A stretch of 64,000 bases of DNA from Phycisphaerae bacterium (lineage in GTDB: Bacteria > Planctomycetota > Phycisphaerae > UBA1845 > CAIVHJ01). The notes beneath the pieces were generated by a model. That model ran no database searches, was not told the origin of the DNA, and saw only the letters and a list, made by a program, of their open reading frames with translations. The stretch lies in contig JAJVHX010000001.1 of NCBI GenBank assembly GCA_022072405.1, positions 1 to 64,000 on the forward strand. The letters run 5' to 3'. Shown piece after piece: positions 1-9,331 of the stretch; the stretch's first letter is position 1; every line of letters begins with the position of its first letter. The translations under genes were made by a program, and so were the position numbers.

Positions 1-2883
1 GGACTGGTCATGCCCTACAGCGCCGGACTCAAGCAGATCAATCTCTATTTCAACCGCCAGGTCAGCAACGTCAGTACCACCTACGGCGAGACCTTCACGC
101 TCTATGACTATTGCGGCAACGCGCTGAGCGCCCCCACTGGCTGGACGGTAACCAACAGCTCCAGTACGCCGCCTTTCAAGGTGACGCTGAGCTGGACCAC
201 CGGTTATACCAACCAGGCGGTGCGCGTCGGCATCAAGGGCAGCGGCGCTTTTCAACTGGTAGATTACCAGGCTGCGGCTTTGGATGGTGAAATCAGCGAT
301 CTCGACAGCGGGACGCTGCCCAGCGGCAATAACACTGCCGGCGGCGATGCCAACTTCCGCCTCTACGCCCTGACCGGTGATACCGACGGCGATCAGGATG
401 CGGATCAGACCGATTACAACCGCCTCAACGCCTGCTATGGTGCTGCCAGCAGCTGCTGCGTTCCCTGCGATCTGGCTGGTGGCGGGACCATCGGCTTGGG
501 CGACCTGTCGGAGATGCTGACCGCCAAAGCCGATTACTGGGTGGATACTACGGCTGACGAAAATGACGGTTCCTGCAGCGACGGCGACTGCTCTCTCCGC
601 GACACGCTGAATCTGGTCAGCAACAGCAAGACGATCAAATTTGATATCGGCACGTTTGCCGCCTGTAATACGCCGACCATCACGCTTTCCTCCGAACTGC
701 CTGAGCTGGACAACACCTCCATGACTCTCGATGGCTCCAATCCGGCGGTGGATGTGATTATTGATGGGAACAATCTGGCCGCCGGCGAACATGGATTAAC
801 GATTACTGGCGATTATGCAGTTTATGGTATAACGCTGAATAATTTCAATGCCGACGTCAACACCTATGGCATATACGTGACCGGATACGGCATTATCGGG
901 GGTGTGACGGCGGGTCAGGGCAATACCATCACCGGTGGTCAGGGACCGGGCATAGTTATTGACAATACACTAAATGTTCCAGCCCGAGGCAATCTGATCT
1001 ACAGCAACGGCCGGAACCCGATCGCGTTATTGAACGGTGCCAATGAAGATAGGCTCGAACCTGTGCCCTATTGCACGACGACTACGACCATCAGTGGTTC
1101 AGCCTATCCCGAAGCTTCAGTTGATGTCTACAGCAATAATGATACGGACCTGGACTGCGAGGCCTACCTGGGCAGCACCACCGCGGACAGTAACGGCAAC
1201 TGGAGCCTGACCTACAGTTCGCCCCAGACGGTTGATCATCGCGTGGTGGCCATTCAGACGGATGAGGATGCCAACACTTCGGAAGTCTCGTCGAATGTGG
1301 TGGTGCGCGATACCTGTTCCAGCGGCATCTGGGATGACGGCTCCGCCGGCTTTTCCACCACGCTGGCTAACGGCGATGGGATCGACAGTATGTATAGCGA
1401 TAGCGCGTCGTTGGGCTTGGTGGCGATGGATAGTTCTGACAATTTATATGTACTTAGTGACCCAGGACTGGTGCTTTATCTGAGCCGGTATAACAACTCC
1501 ACCATGACGCTGTATGATCAGGACAGCACTTTCGGTTCGGTCTGGGCGCCAAATGAAGTGGGTGCACTTTACGCTGATCCGGTGGATAACCAGAGTTTTT
1601 CCGGGGTTTATGGTAGCACCCAATATTTGGCAGTGGACTCAACGGGTAAAGTGTACTGGTCATTCATTCAGAATGACGGGTCCGCCAATCGAACTTATCT
1701 GAACCGCTACAACGGCACGGCGGTGGAAACCTGGGCTGGCAGCTGGAACACGGACCTGACCAGCCCCACCGCGATTGATCGCTGGTCAGCAACCAGTTGC
1801 ACCAAAACGGTGATGGCCATCGACGGTCAGAATCGAGTCTATGTCGCGTTTCTACAAAATGATGGTACGGCATCCCGGCTTTATCTGACCCGCTATGACG
1901 GGACGGATGTGCGCATCTGGGATAATGATACCAGCAGCTGGACGACGACGTTTACCAATGGCGACCCGATCGACAATGGCAATGCGGTGGCGACTAATAA
2001 TATGGTTATGGCGGTCGATGGGGCTGATCGAGTCTACGTCGCCTTTACGCAGATATATTCTTCGCGCAACCGGCTGTTTCTGACGCGTTATGACGGCAGT
2101 GATGTGAAGATCTGGGACAATGGCGCCAGCACCTGGACGGACACTTTCACGAATGGTGATCCCATTGATAACGGTCAATCCAAAGCGGCATCCATCAACG
2201 AAATGCTGGTCGACGGTCAGGATCGCGTGTATATCCCCTTCCGCCAGTCGGATGCCTCGAACATCATTCATATGTATCTGACGCGTTATGACGGCAGTGA
2301 TGTGAAGATCTGGGACAACGGAACCAGCAGCTGGACCGATACCTTTACCAACGGCGACCCGATTGATAACAACAGTACCAACTTTGCCTATTTAGCATCA
2401 GCGGGTGTTGACTCTCAGGATCGGGTATATGTGTCCTTCCTGCAGGGCGACGGGTTTAGCAATCGACTTTTCCTCAGTCGCTACGACGGCAGTGATGTGA
2501 AGATCTGGGATAACGGGACCAGCAGCTGGACGGACACTTTCAGCAACGGCGATCCGATAGATCACTCTGACAACTATGACGTCACCGAAGCTCAACTGGC
2601 CATCGATTCGCAGGACCGGGTCTACATGGCTTTTGTACACGACAATGGAGCCGCCAATCAGTTATTCCTGGTGCGTTATGACGGGCAGGATGTCAAAATA
2701 TTTGACCGGAGCGGTACCACCTGGACGGATACTTTTGGCAATGGCGATCCGCTCGATTTATCCAATGGAAATAATGCACTGAAGCCAAAGATCATTATCA
2801 ACAGCGATGATCGGGTCTTTTTGACGTTTGTGCAGGGGAGCCTGGCGGATAGTAATGAGCATGTTCATATCGCTCGCTATTGA
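1..2883 (+). CDS. Secreted giant repeat protein with dockerin-like motif, CSLRD motif, beta-helix and propeller-like repeats (5' partial)
   Basis: The frame is open to the left edge of the window, so the N-terminus and any signal peptide are missing. In order I see: an Ig-like or autotransporter-like start; a dockerin/EF-hand-like calcium stretch (DTDGDQDADQTDYNRL, about residue 125 counted from the first internal ATG at position 10); a CSLRDTL motif of the CSLREA type (about residue 193) followed by a right-handed beta-helix-like region with NTITGG elements; an Ig-like domain; and about eight repeats of 65-70 residues from residue 450 to the end. Each repeat carries DxxDRVYVxF, then YLTRYDGxDVKIWDN, then TFxNGDPID, which suggests a beta-propeller. 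Calcium-dependent cell-surface or extracellular adhesion is my inference; no catalytic motif is visible. The last three repeats are also very similar at DNA level. A strong terminator follows. Confidence 0.8.
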   Translation, partial: GLVMPYSAGLKQINLYFNRQVSNVSTTYGETFTLYDYCGNALSAPTGWTVTNSSSTPPFKVTLSWTTGYTNQAVRVGIKGSGAFQLVDYQAAALDGEISDLDSGTLPSGNNTAGGDANFRLYALTGDTDGDQDADQTDYNRLNACYGAASSCCVPCDLAGGGTIGLGDLSEMLTAKADYWVDTTADENDGSCSDGDCSLRDTLNLVSNSKTIKFDIGTFAACNTPTITLSSELPELDNTSMTLDGSNPAVDVIIDGNNLAAGEHGLTITGDYAVYGITLNNFNADVNTYGIYVTGYGIIGGVTAGQGNTITGGQGPGIVIDNTLNVPARGNLIYSNGRNPIALLNGANEDRLEPVPYCTTTTTISGSAYPEASVDVYSNNDTDLDCEAYLGSTTADSNGNWSLTYSSPQTVDHRVVAIQTDEDANTSEVSSNVVVRDTCSSGIWDDGSAGFSTTLANGDGIDSMYSDSASLGLVAMDSSDNLYVLSDPGLVLYLSRYNNSTMTLYDQDSTFGSVWAPNEVGALYADPVDNQSFSGVYGSTQYLAVDSTGKVYWSFIQNDGSANRTYLNRYNGTAVETWAGSWNTDLTSPTAIDRWSATSCTKTVMAIDGQNRVYVAFLQNDGTASRLYLTRYDGTDVRIWDNDTSSWTTTFTNGDPIDNGNAVATNNMVMAVDGADRVYVAFTQIYSSRNRLFLTRYDGSDVKIWDNGASTWTDTFTNGDPIDNGQSKAASINEMLVDGQDRVYIPFRQSDASNIIHMYLTRYDGSDVKIWDNGTSSWTDTFTNGDPIDNNSTNFAYLASAGVDSQDRVYVSFLQGDGFSNRLFLSRYDGSDVKIWDNGTSSWTDTFSNGDPIDHSDNYDVTEAQLAIDSQDRVYMAFVHDNGAANQLFLVRYDGQDVKIFDRSGTTWTDTFGNGDPLDLSNGNNALKPKIIINSDDRVFLTFVQGSLADSNEHVHIARY

Positions 2884-2921
2884 TGATGCCATGTAGCAAA
2901 TTGGGCGGGATAGACTGTTCG

Positions 2922-2948
2922 CGGCCGGCAACTTACCGGCCGTTTTTT
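2922..2948 (+). terminator. Rho-independent terminator
   Basis: A perfect 7-bp GC stem (CGGCCGG / CCGGCCG) with the loop CAACTTA is followed directly by TTTTTT. It lies 38 bases after the stop of the repeat protein and points the same way, so it should end that transcript before the convergent rtcB gene. Confidence 0.85.
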
Positions 2949-2985
2949 ATGGTATGTTGAACCGGACCATGACACCAACCGTCAG

Positions 2986-4446
2986 TCAGCCTTTGATGAC
3001 GCCGATCGGTCGCAGACGGGCGACGCGCTGGCTGATGCCGGCCTGATGCAGAACATTGACCACTTCGATGACATTCTTGTAGGCGTCGGGCTGTTCTTCG
3101 TCGAGTCCCTGACGACCGCGAGCCCGTGCATAGACGCCGCGATCGAGCAGTTCGCGGTGGATGGAGCGGCCCCGGGCAGCGCGAATAGCGGCGGAACGTG
3201 ACATTCGTCGACCCGCTCCGTGACAGCAACTGCCGAAGGTATGCACCATCGCATCCGGCTGGCCGACCAGCACATAGCTGAAGCGGCCCATATCACCGGG
3301 GACCAGCACGGGTTGTCCGATGTTTTTATAACGATCGGGCAATTCGGGATGGCCGGCAGGGTAAGCGCGCGTCGCGCCTTTACGATGAACGCAGAGCATC
3401 TTCTGCCGACCCTCCACTTCGTAGGATTCCATTTTGGCGATGTTGTGGGCCACGTCGTAGATCAGGTGCATACCCAATCGTTCCGCCGGTTGCCCGAACA
3501 CATCGGCAAACGCTTGGCGGGTAAGTTGCGTCATGATCTGGCGGTTGGACCAGGCGAAATTAGCCGCTGCCCGCATCGCGCCGAGATAGCGCTGGCCTTC
3601 ATGGGAATGAACCGGAGCACAAACCAGTTGGCGATCGGGCAGGTCGATGCCATATTTTTTCGGCGTGTCGCGCAGTTGTCTGAGAGCATCATCGCAGACC
3701 TGGTATCCCAGGCCGCGCGATCCCGAATGGATCATGATCGTTACCTGGCCCAGCTCCAACCCCATCGCTTTAGCGGCGGCGGGATGATCGATCTGGTCCA
3801 CCACCTGCACTTCGAGAAAATGGTTGCCGCTGCCGAGTGTGCCGCATTGATCGGATCCGCGCTCGATGGCGGTGTCGGAGACGTAATCCGCCCGGGCGTT
3901 CTCGATGCAGCCATTGGCTTCAGTGGCTTCGATATCGGAGGCCCAGCCGAAGTCCCGTTCTACCACATAGCGCGAACCCATCTCCATCAACTTGAGCAAT
4001 TCCGGTTTTCGGAATTTAACCACACCACCCTTGCCCACTCCGCAGGGCACCGTAGCGAAGAGCTTGTTGACCAGGCTTTCGAGACGCGGCTGAACCTCCT
4101 GCTGGGTGAGGTTGCTGCGGAGCAGCCGGACACCGCAGTTAATATCGTATCCCACCCCGCCCGGGCTGATCACGCCGCCCTCTTCCGGATCGGTCGCCGC
4201 CACACCCCCGATGCAGAAACCATACCCCCAGTGGATATCCGGCATGGCCAGCGAATATTTGACGATGCCCGGCAGGCAGGCGACGTTGGCCACCTGTTCG
4301 GGAGCCTGATCGTTTTTGATCGCCTCGATCAGCACATCATCGGCGTAGATCAGACCATCCACACGCATACCATCACGGTACGATTTCGGAATCCGCCAAC
4401 GCACTGCATCAACACGTTCCAATGGCCCGGAATAATTCCCGCTCAT
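2986..4446 (-). CDS. rtcB: RNA-splicing ligase RtcB (3'-phosphate/5'-OH RNA ligase)
   Basis: RtcB joins RNA 2',3'-cyclic phosphate or 3'-phosphate ends to 5'-OH ends using GTP and Mn2+, for tRNA and rRNA repair. At 486 residues it has the family's usual length. Visible landmarks are DINCGVR (about 101-107, metal-binding Asp and Cys), GSGNHF (206-211), HSGSRGLG (240-247), DVAHNIAK (331-338) and VHRKGATRAYPAG (353-365), which holds the histidine that becomes guanylylated. The C-terminal GSCCHGAGRRMSR signature is intact. The start ATG at 4446 is the only good one. Its activating partner archease is encoded about 900 bases away on the same strand, with an opposite-strand zinc-ribbon gene between, so the two are probably not one transcript. 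Confidence 0.97.
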   Translation of the reverse strand: MSGNYSGPLERVDAVRWRIPKSYRDGMRVDGLIYADDVLIEAIKNDQAPEQVANVACLPGIVKYSLAMPDIHWGYGFCIGGVAATDPEEGGVISPGGVGYDINCGVRLLRSNLTQQEVQPRLESLVNKLFATVPCGVGKGGVVKFRKPELLKLMEMGSRYVVERDFGWASDIEATEANGCIENARADYVSDTAIERGSDQCGTLGSGNHFLEVQVVDQIDHPAAAKAMGLELGQVTIMIHSGSRGLGYQVCDDALRQLRDTPKKYGIDLPDRQLVCAPVHSHEGQRYLGAMRAAANFAWSNRQIMTQLTRQAFADVFGQPAERLGMHLIYDVAHNIAKMESYEVEGRQKMLCVHRKGATRAYPAGHPELPDRYKNIGQPVLVPGDMGRFSYVLVGQPDAMVHTFGSCCHGAGRRMSRSAAIRAARGRSIHRELLDRGVYARARGRQGLDEEQPDAYKNVIEVVNVLHQAGISQRVARLRPIGVIKG

Positions 4447-4483
4447 ATAATCATCTGCAAATACTGGTTACGATTTTGCTTCT

Positions 4484-5077
4484 ATGGATAATTATAACGT
4501 GATGGAAGCCACCAGCCCATCTGCACCACTCAATAAATGTCCCCAATGCGGTTATGACCTGCGCGGTTTACCCGCCGATCATCGCTGCCCGGAGTGTGGT
4601 TTAGCTTACGATCATCAAACGGAGATCTTCCGGCCCCGCAAGCCCAGAATAATTTTTGTCGGTCTGCTCGGTTTTCTGGGTGGTATGGGTGGTATGATCA
4701 ACATGCTGATTCGATCATTACAACCAGGAAGCCGGTCAGGAATCTTCAGCGTACTGATGTTTATGGTATGGCTGGGGCTGGGAGTGTATCTCTTTTTGCG
4801 GCTCAATCGCATTTATCAGCGCGGACAATTCGTGATGATTGGTCCGGACGGCATGCATTACCGGCTGCAGTCGCCAGAATGCAGTTATTTAAGCTGGTCG
4901 CAAATCGGTTCCATCAAGCCCCAGCGTTATGACAAATTGTGCCGCGTGATCAAGACACAGTCCGGCGGCGAGCTGATCATTGCCGGCGTATTCTCCACTC
5001 CACGTGATGTAGAGCGATTTGTGGAACTGGTTAACCGACGTTTGATGGAACGTCGTGAAGGTGAAAGATGTGGCTGA
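4484..5077 (+). CDS. Membrane protein with N-terminal zinc ribbon (planctomycete type)
   Basis: The protein has 197 residues. A double CxxC zinc ribbon (CPQCGYDLRG at about 19-28, CPECGLAY at 36-43) is followed by two hydrophobic segments (about 57-77 and 88-106) and a cytoplasmic tail rich in charged residues that resembles a small PH-like or YcxB-like domain. Zinc ribbons with this wording are typical of Phycisphaerae proteins of unknown role. A second ATG at 4502 could be the true start; neither has a clear ribosome-binding site. It is divergent from rtcB with a 37-base gap. Function unknown. Confidence 0.75.
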   Translation: MDNYNVMEATSPSAPLNKCPQCGYDLRGLPADHRCPECGLAYDHQTEIFRPRKPRIIFVGLLGFLGGMGGMINMLIRSLQPGSRSGIFSVLMFMVWLGLGVYLFLRLNRIYQRGQFVMIGPDGMHYRLQSPECSYLSWSQIGSIKPQRYDKLCRVIKTQSGGELIIAGVFSTPRDVERFVELVNRRLMERREGERCG

Positions 5078-5361
5078 TAGCTGATGCGGTTAACAGCAGT
5101 CGAACTCTATATTGAAAGTTTTGGTGTCGGAGATTTGCCCTCAAGTTCAGGGGAAGTCGTGTTATATCCCCTGGAGATGGCCATCCGTGCCTGAGCTACC
5201 TGTGCAATCAGGTCCTCAGTTGGTCAAGTTATTGATCAGCGTGCGATTTGAAGGGATGCGGCTGCGCGGCAGTCACATCAGCCTGTAGTATGTTAGCTAT
5301 TCTCAAGCAAGCGGGTCTCAGTAAGTCGGATCTTATCAAGTTGATGAAGCGGAAATCATCA

Positions 5362-5781
5362 TTAGATATCGATGATGAGGGTGGCCGTCCAGCCGGTGGG
5401 GGTTTGACGGACTTCGAGCCGGTGATAGGTGACCGCTTTGATCTCGCGGTCGAAGCTGCTGCGGAGTTCATCGATGCGGGCCAGTTGGCCCTGAATTTCC
5501 AGATCAGGTGGGATAAGCTTCGCCTGCTCGATCTGAACCAGCATCAGCTGTTGCCGTTCAGATAAGGCCAGCAACTCGGCCACGAAATCATGCAGCAGAT
5601 AGGCGGCATCGGCATCCTGCAGGGAATATGTCCAGGGCTGTAATTCGTTCATGGGTTGCATATCGCCCAGGGCTGCATAGAGGCCGGCAGCGGCGGCAGG
5701 CAGCAACTCAGCAAGACTGTCCGCCTGCAGACATATACCGAGATCAGCGGTATGATCGAAGAGTTCGAATCGATAAACCAT
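5362..5781 (-). CDS. Archease (RtcB cofactor)
   Basis: Archease speeds guanylylation and turnover of RtcB. The 139-residue product begins MVYRFELFDHTADLG, the family signature with its conserved Asp and His, and ends with the expected beta-strand pattern (VTYHRLEVRQTPTGW). The reading frame stays open upstream to 6057, but that part is antisense to the neighbouring gene and has no family similarity, so I chose ATG at 5781. It has the same strand as rtcB and is divergent from the nucleotide-binding gene at 5840 with a 58-base gap. The 280 bases between this gene and the zinc-ribbon gene upstream hold nothing I can identify. Confidence 0.92.
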   Translation of the reverse strand: MVYRFELFDHTADLGICLQADSLAELLPAAAAGLYAALGDMQPMNELQPWTYSLQDADAAYLLHDFVAELLALSERQQLMLVQIEQAKLIPPDLEIQGQLARIDELRSSFDREIKAVTYHRLEVRQTPTGWTATLIIDI

Positions 5782-5839
5782 CTGCACAGCTTGACCGTAA
5801 TTGGCCCGCAGAGCAAGCAACTTTAGTTGAGGAGCAGCC

Positions 5840-6343
5840 ATGCGTAAACCGGTGGTCGGAGTCATGGGCGGAGCCAACGCCGCAGATGAAGTTCTCCGCC
5901 AGGCGGAGGAGGTGGGTCGCCTGATCGCCCGACGGGGCTGGGTGTTACTCAATGGCGGGCGGGTCACCGGGGTGATGGAAGCCAGCGCCCGCGGTGCCAA
6001 ACGCGAAGGAGGGATCGTCATCGGCATCCTGCCCGACAAGGATGACCGCCAAGCCACGCCCGATCTGGATTACGCGATCATCACCGGGCTGGGCGATGCC
6101 CGCAACCTGGTCAACGTACTCAGCAGTGATGTGATCATTGCCTTGCGCGGCGGAGCGGGCACAATCTCGGAAGTGGCCCTGGGGCTGAAGAACGGCAAGC
6201 GGGTCATCACATTTGGATTGCCTCTGGGGCCGGCTTTTGAACCCTATCGCGAATTGTGTCTGCTTTCACACGCCGATTCCCTGGAGCAGGCGGTTCAGCA
6301 GGCTGCCGATCATATTCAGACCAAACCCTCGGAACGCCCCTGA
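5840..6343 (+). CDS. SLOG/LOG-like Rossmann protein (TIGR00725-type)
   Basis: The 167-residue product has the Rossmann start VGVMGGANA, an INGG-like turn (LLNGGRVTGVMEAS) and the nucleotide-binding loop RGGAGTISE. In the LOG (cytokinin riboside-monophosphate phosphoribohydrolase) family this loop is PGGxGTxxE, so the leading Pro is Arg here. The family is often called putative lysine decarboxylase in databases, which is a historical misnomer. The likely substrate is a nucleotide or nucleotide derivative; the specific reaction cannot be told from sequence. A good AGGAG stands before ATG 5840. The gene ends one base before the convergent gene at 6345. Confidence 0.82.
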   Translation: MRKPVVGVMGGANAADEVLRQAEEVGRLIARRGWVLLNGGRVTGVMEASARGAKREGGIVIGILPDKDDRQATPDLDYAIITGLGDARNLVNVLSSDVIIALRGGAGTISEVALGLKNGKRVITFGLPLGPAFEPYRELCLLSHADSLEQAVQQAADHIQTKPSERP

Positions 6344-6344
6344 A

Positions 6345-6926
6345 TTACTGCTTCGACTCCTGTTCCCAGATTCCGGCGGCGGTGCGCCGAAAATGAATGA
6401 AGCTCTGGCGCTCGGTCGTCAGGGTCATATCCTGGCCATCGATATGCAGGATCATCATTCGACCCTTGAGTACCGGCAGGGTGGCGAGGTCAATGGTGAA
6501 GGCTTCCACGTTGACGGTATCGATGCGGAATTCGTTCTGGTCGGCGTAATGGCCCTGGGCGGTGGAGGTTTTGCCGAACGCACTCTGCTGCCTGATCTGC
6601 AGCCAGCCAGTCTGCTGATCAGCGAGGGAGCTGATCTCCACTTGAGTGCGATTGGGATCACGAGGCAACAAATGGGTCGGTGCTGTGGATGGCTGCGTCT
6701 TCGGCAACAATAGAAGTTCGTCAATGGATGGTTCGCTGGTTGGGTTACTGGTCGGTTGTGAGGTTGGTTTGATTTTGGTCGGCGCGGGCGTGGAGGTCAG
6801 TTGCAGGATGACGGCCACAAAAATCAGCAGGATCGCAAAAATGATATATTGCGGCCAGCTGGCGCCGGGCTCATTCGGCGGGCTGGTGGATCGGTCGGAA
6901 TGGACCGGAGGAGGCGTGTTACTCAT
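6345..6926 (-). CDS. Single-pass membrane protein, Pro/Thr-rich linker and C-terminal beta domain
   Basis: The start is ATG 6926 (MSNTPPPVHSD), with GGAG nine bases upstream. The longer frame to 7061 reads through a dispersed palindromic repeat and is not part of the gene. The roughly 193-residue product has an N-terminal Pro-rich cytoplasmic stretch, one membrane helix (about 25-45, YIIFAILLIFVAVILQL), a Thr/Pro/Ser linker, then an external domain that looks all-beta (IDLATLPVLKGRMMILHIDG...). I do not recognise the family. Convergent with the LOG-like gene, separated by one base. Confidence 0.7.
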   Translation of the reverse strand: MSNTPPPVHSDRSTSPPNEPGASWPQYIIFAILLIFVAVILQLTSTPAPTKIKPTSQPTSNPTSEPSIDELLLLPKTQPSTAPTHLLPRDPNRTQVEISSLADQQTGWLQIRQQSAFGKTSTAQGHYADQNEFRIDTVNVEAFTIDLATLPVLKGRMMILHIDGQDMTLTTERQSFIHFRRTAAGIWEQESKQ

Positions 6927-7011
6927 CGTCATTTTCTCCGCAGACAAAATTACCTGGAGCACCACCATCATACCCGCTTTGGTGGTCACTGAGTACCCGC
7001 TGCCCATCGTT

Positions 7012-7100
7012 GGTACGGGTATCGTTTCACCGAGCCGTGACCGTAAGGGAGCGGTCTTCACTGTCTGGTGTATGAGTTATGTTTTAACGATGCCAGTACC
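7012..7100. repeat. Dispersed palindromic repeat, family A (copy 1)
   Basis: The arms GGTACGGGTATCGTT and AACGATGCCAGTACC are imperfect inverted repeats. Between them lies the conserved block CACCGAGCCGTGACCGT followed by AAGGGAGCGGTCTTCA. The same block recurs at 22773-22861 and, in the opposite direction, at 34350-34430. Translated fragments of this element (SRDRxGAVF) are a known source of false N-termini in planctomycete annotations. Confidence 0.75.
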
Positions 7101-7210
7101 CAATCGTTACCCGGTCATTGATTCAGCACATTGCCAGTCGCTGCTAAATCTGATACCGTCGAAACCCTGGAATGATGCACTATTCCTCCGGCCGGAAGGG
7201 GATTGTAACC

Positions 7211-7756
7211 ATGGATCAGGCGCTGAAAATCCGCAGTACCACCATACTGAGTGTGCGTTGCCGGGGACAGGTGGCTTTGGGAGGCGACGGCCAGGTCACC
7301 ATGGGCGCGGCGGCGGTCAAGCACGATGCGGTGAAAATCAGGCGGCTTTCCGGCGGCAAGGTTTTGTGCGGCTTTGCCGGTTCAGCGGCGGATGCCTTCG
7401 CGCTGTTGCAGCGTTTCGAGGGCAAGCTGGAGGAGTTCAAGGGCAATCTCAAACGGGCTGCGATCGAGTTGGCCAAGGAGTGGCGCACCGATAAGCATCT
7501 CCGCCGGCTGGAATCGTTGCTGGTGGCAGCGGATGCCGCCGATACGCTGATCATCGGCGGCAGTGGTGACGTGATCGAACCGACCGATGGCGTAGCCGGT
7601 ATCGGCAGCGGGGGGATGTTCGCCGCCGCCGCCGCCAAAGCCCTTTTGCAGCATACTCAACTCGACGCTCGTACCATCGTTGAACAGAGTCTTCAAATCG
7701 CGGGTGAAATCTGCATTTATTCCAATAAACATATTACGGTTGAAACCATTAACTGA
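7211..7756 (+). CDS. hslV: HslV peptidase subunit of the HslVU (ClpYQ) protease
   Basis: HslV forms the proteolytic double ring of the ATP-dependent HslVU protease and is a threonine peptidase of the proteasome fold. The start ATG 7211 has GAAGGGGA eight bases upstream. The product is 181 residues. The nucleophile is Thr10 in RSTTILSVR, so nine residues must be removed rather than the single Met of the E. coli protein. GGDGQVTMG (about 23-31) and the C-terminal [14 protein letters not shown] are typical. hslU starts 29 bases downstream, a two-gene operon. Confidence 0.95.
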   Translation: MDQALKIRSTTILSVRCRGQVALGGDGQVTMGAAAVKHDAVKIRRLSGGKVLCGFAGSAADAFALLQRFEGKLEEFKGNLKRAAIELAKEWRTDKHLRRLESLLVAADAADTLIIGGSGDVIEPTDGVAGIGSGGMFAAAAAKALLQHTQLDARTIVEQSLQIAGEICIYSNKHITVETIN

Positions 7757-7785
7757 TCGGACTTCTGTTATTGTTGACAAACACT

Positions 7786-9120
7786 ATGCACGACCTGACC
7801 CCCCAAGAAATTGTAGCGGAACTGGACAAGTACATCGTCGGCCAACAGGACGCCAAGCGCGCGGTAGCAATTGCCATTCGCAATCGCTGGCGGCGGCAGC
7901 AGCTGCCTGATCCGCTGCGCAATGAAGTCGGCCCGAAGAATATCATCATGATCGGTCCGACCGGTGTGGGTAAAACGGAGATTGCCCGGCGGCTGGCTGC
8001 ACTGGTCAACGCACCGTTTGTCAAAGTGGAAGCGACCCGCTATACCGAGGTGGGTTATCACGGTCGCGACGTGGAGGGCATGGTTCGTGATCTGCTCGAC
8101 TTGGCGATCAACATGGTTCGCAGCGAACAGACCGAAGTCGTCCGCAGCGAAGCCGACCGCCGCACCGAAGAACGGCTGCTCGACGCCCTCATCCCACATA
8201 CCGGTCCGGCCGGTGACCCGGACGAAGATGCCGCTGAGCGGCGGCGGCGCAATCGTGAAAAATTCCGCCAGCAGCTGCGCGACGGCCTGCTCGATGATCG
8301 CGAAATTGAAATGTCCGTCGACGAACGCCCCAAGCCCAATGCGATTTTCGCCACGGTGGGTATCGACCAGTTTGATCCGGGCATACAGCAGATGCTCGAT
8401 CAGTTCATGCCCAAGCAGGCCCGCGACCGCCGTCTGCCCATCCGTGAAGCCCGCAAGATTATTTTCCAGCAGGAGTGCGATCAACTGATTGACCGCGATA
8501 AAGCCACTGAGATCGCCATCGCCCGCACGGAAAATTCCGGCATCATCTTCATCGACGAGATCGACAAAATCTGCGGCCCGCAAAGCAGCCACGGACCGGA
8601 CGTTTCCCGCCAGGGCGTGCAGCGTGATCTGCTGCCCATCGTCGAGGGGACGACGGTGATGACCCGTAACGGTCCGGTGCGCACCGAGCATATTCTCTTC
8701 ATCGCCGCCGGTGCGTTCCATGCCAGCAAGCCCAACGATCTGATGCCGGAGTTGCAAGGCCGTTTTCCCATCCGCGTCGAACTGAGCGACCTGACCAAAG
8801 AGGATTTTGTCCGCATCCTCACCGAACCGAAAAACGCCATCACCCGGCAGCATGTCGCCATGCTGGCCACGGAGGGTGTCCGGCTGGAGTTCACCCCGGA
8901 CGCCGTGGAGGCGATGGCTGAACTGGCCTGGCGCGTCAATCGCACTTCGCAGAATACCGGTGCCCGGCGACTGTACACCATCAGCGAAAAACTACTCGAA
9001 GAAATTTCCTTCACCGCTTCCGAACGCCACGGTGAATCAATCGTGATTTCCGGCGCGCTGGTTCACGAAAATCTGCATGCCATCATGGTCGATGAAGACC
9101 TGAGCAAGTTTATATTGTAG
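7786..9120 (+). CDS. hslU: HslU ATPase subunit of the HslVU protease
   Basis: HslU is the AAA+ unfoldase that feeds HslV. From ATG 7786 the product has 444 residues, the usual length. I see the N-terminal TPQEIVAELDKYIVGQQDAK, Walker A GPTGVGKT (57-64), the pore-loop region RYTEVGYHGRDVEG, the variable I-domain (about 110-235), Walker B GIIFIDEIDKI, and the C-terminal EDLSKFIL tail that docks into HslV. An upstream in-frame TTG at 7771 is possible but the family normally begins at MxDLTP. Translation is probably coupled to hslV. Confidence 0.96.
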   Translation: MHDLTPQEIVAELDKYIVGQQDAKRAVAIAIRNRWRRQQLPDPLRNEVGPKNIIMIGPTGVGKTEIARRLAALVNAPFVKVEATRYTEVGYHGRDVEGMVRDLLDLAINMVRSEQTEVVRSEADRRTEERLLDALIPHTGPAGDPDEDAAERRRRNREKFRQQLRDGLLDDREIEMSVDERPKPNAIFATVGIDQFDPGIQQMLDQFMPKQARDRRLPIREARKIIFQQECDQLIDRDKATEIAIARTENSGIIFIDEIDKICGPQSSHGPDVSRQGVQRDLLPIVEGTTVMTRNGPVRTEHILFIAAGAFHASKPNDLMPELQGRFPIRVELSDLTKEDFVRILTEPKNAITRQHVAMLATEGVRLEFTPDAVEAMAELAWRVNRTSQNTGARRLYTISEKLLEEISFTASERHGESIVISGALVHENLHAIMVDEDLSKFIL

Positions 9121-9136
9121 AAATGGGTTCAATAGG

Positions 9137-9169
9137 CAAAGAGCCGCGGGCTTCAGTCCGCGCGGAGCC
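9137..9169. repeat. Dispersed palindromic repeat, family B (left copy, inverted pair)
   Basis: CAAAGAGCCGCGGGCTTCAG followed by TCCGCGCGGAGCC. Together with the inverted copy at 9947-9978 it brackets the AT-rich gene 9332-9982. Related copies are at 22879-22900 (half), 32286-32345 (degenerate) and 44219-44251. Confidence 0.7.
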
Positions 9170-9331
9170 TGATTTATGTTTAATGAAACCTGTCATCCAA
9201 TGCGAGAATGCTTTGATTCGCTGGTACGAGAATTCTTACTCTCGCCGGAGGATTTGCGGGAAGTAATTCCCATAATAAATGGGGGCGAGATAAAGTCTCA
9301 TACCAGCAGTATACAGGATCGGTAAAATGAA

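Noticed and set aside
3220-4491. 423-codon plus-strand frame opposite rtcB
   Set aside because: His- and Gly-rich antisense of a perfectly conserved RtcB; no ribosome-binding site.
6646-7494. 282-codon plus-strand frame across the family A repeat and start of hslV
   Set aside because: Out of frame with hslV and crosses a palindromic repeat; contains the SRDRKGAVF repeat peptide.
7768-8853. 361-codon minus-strand frame opposite hslU
   Set aside because: Antisense of a conserved gene; composition unnatural.
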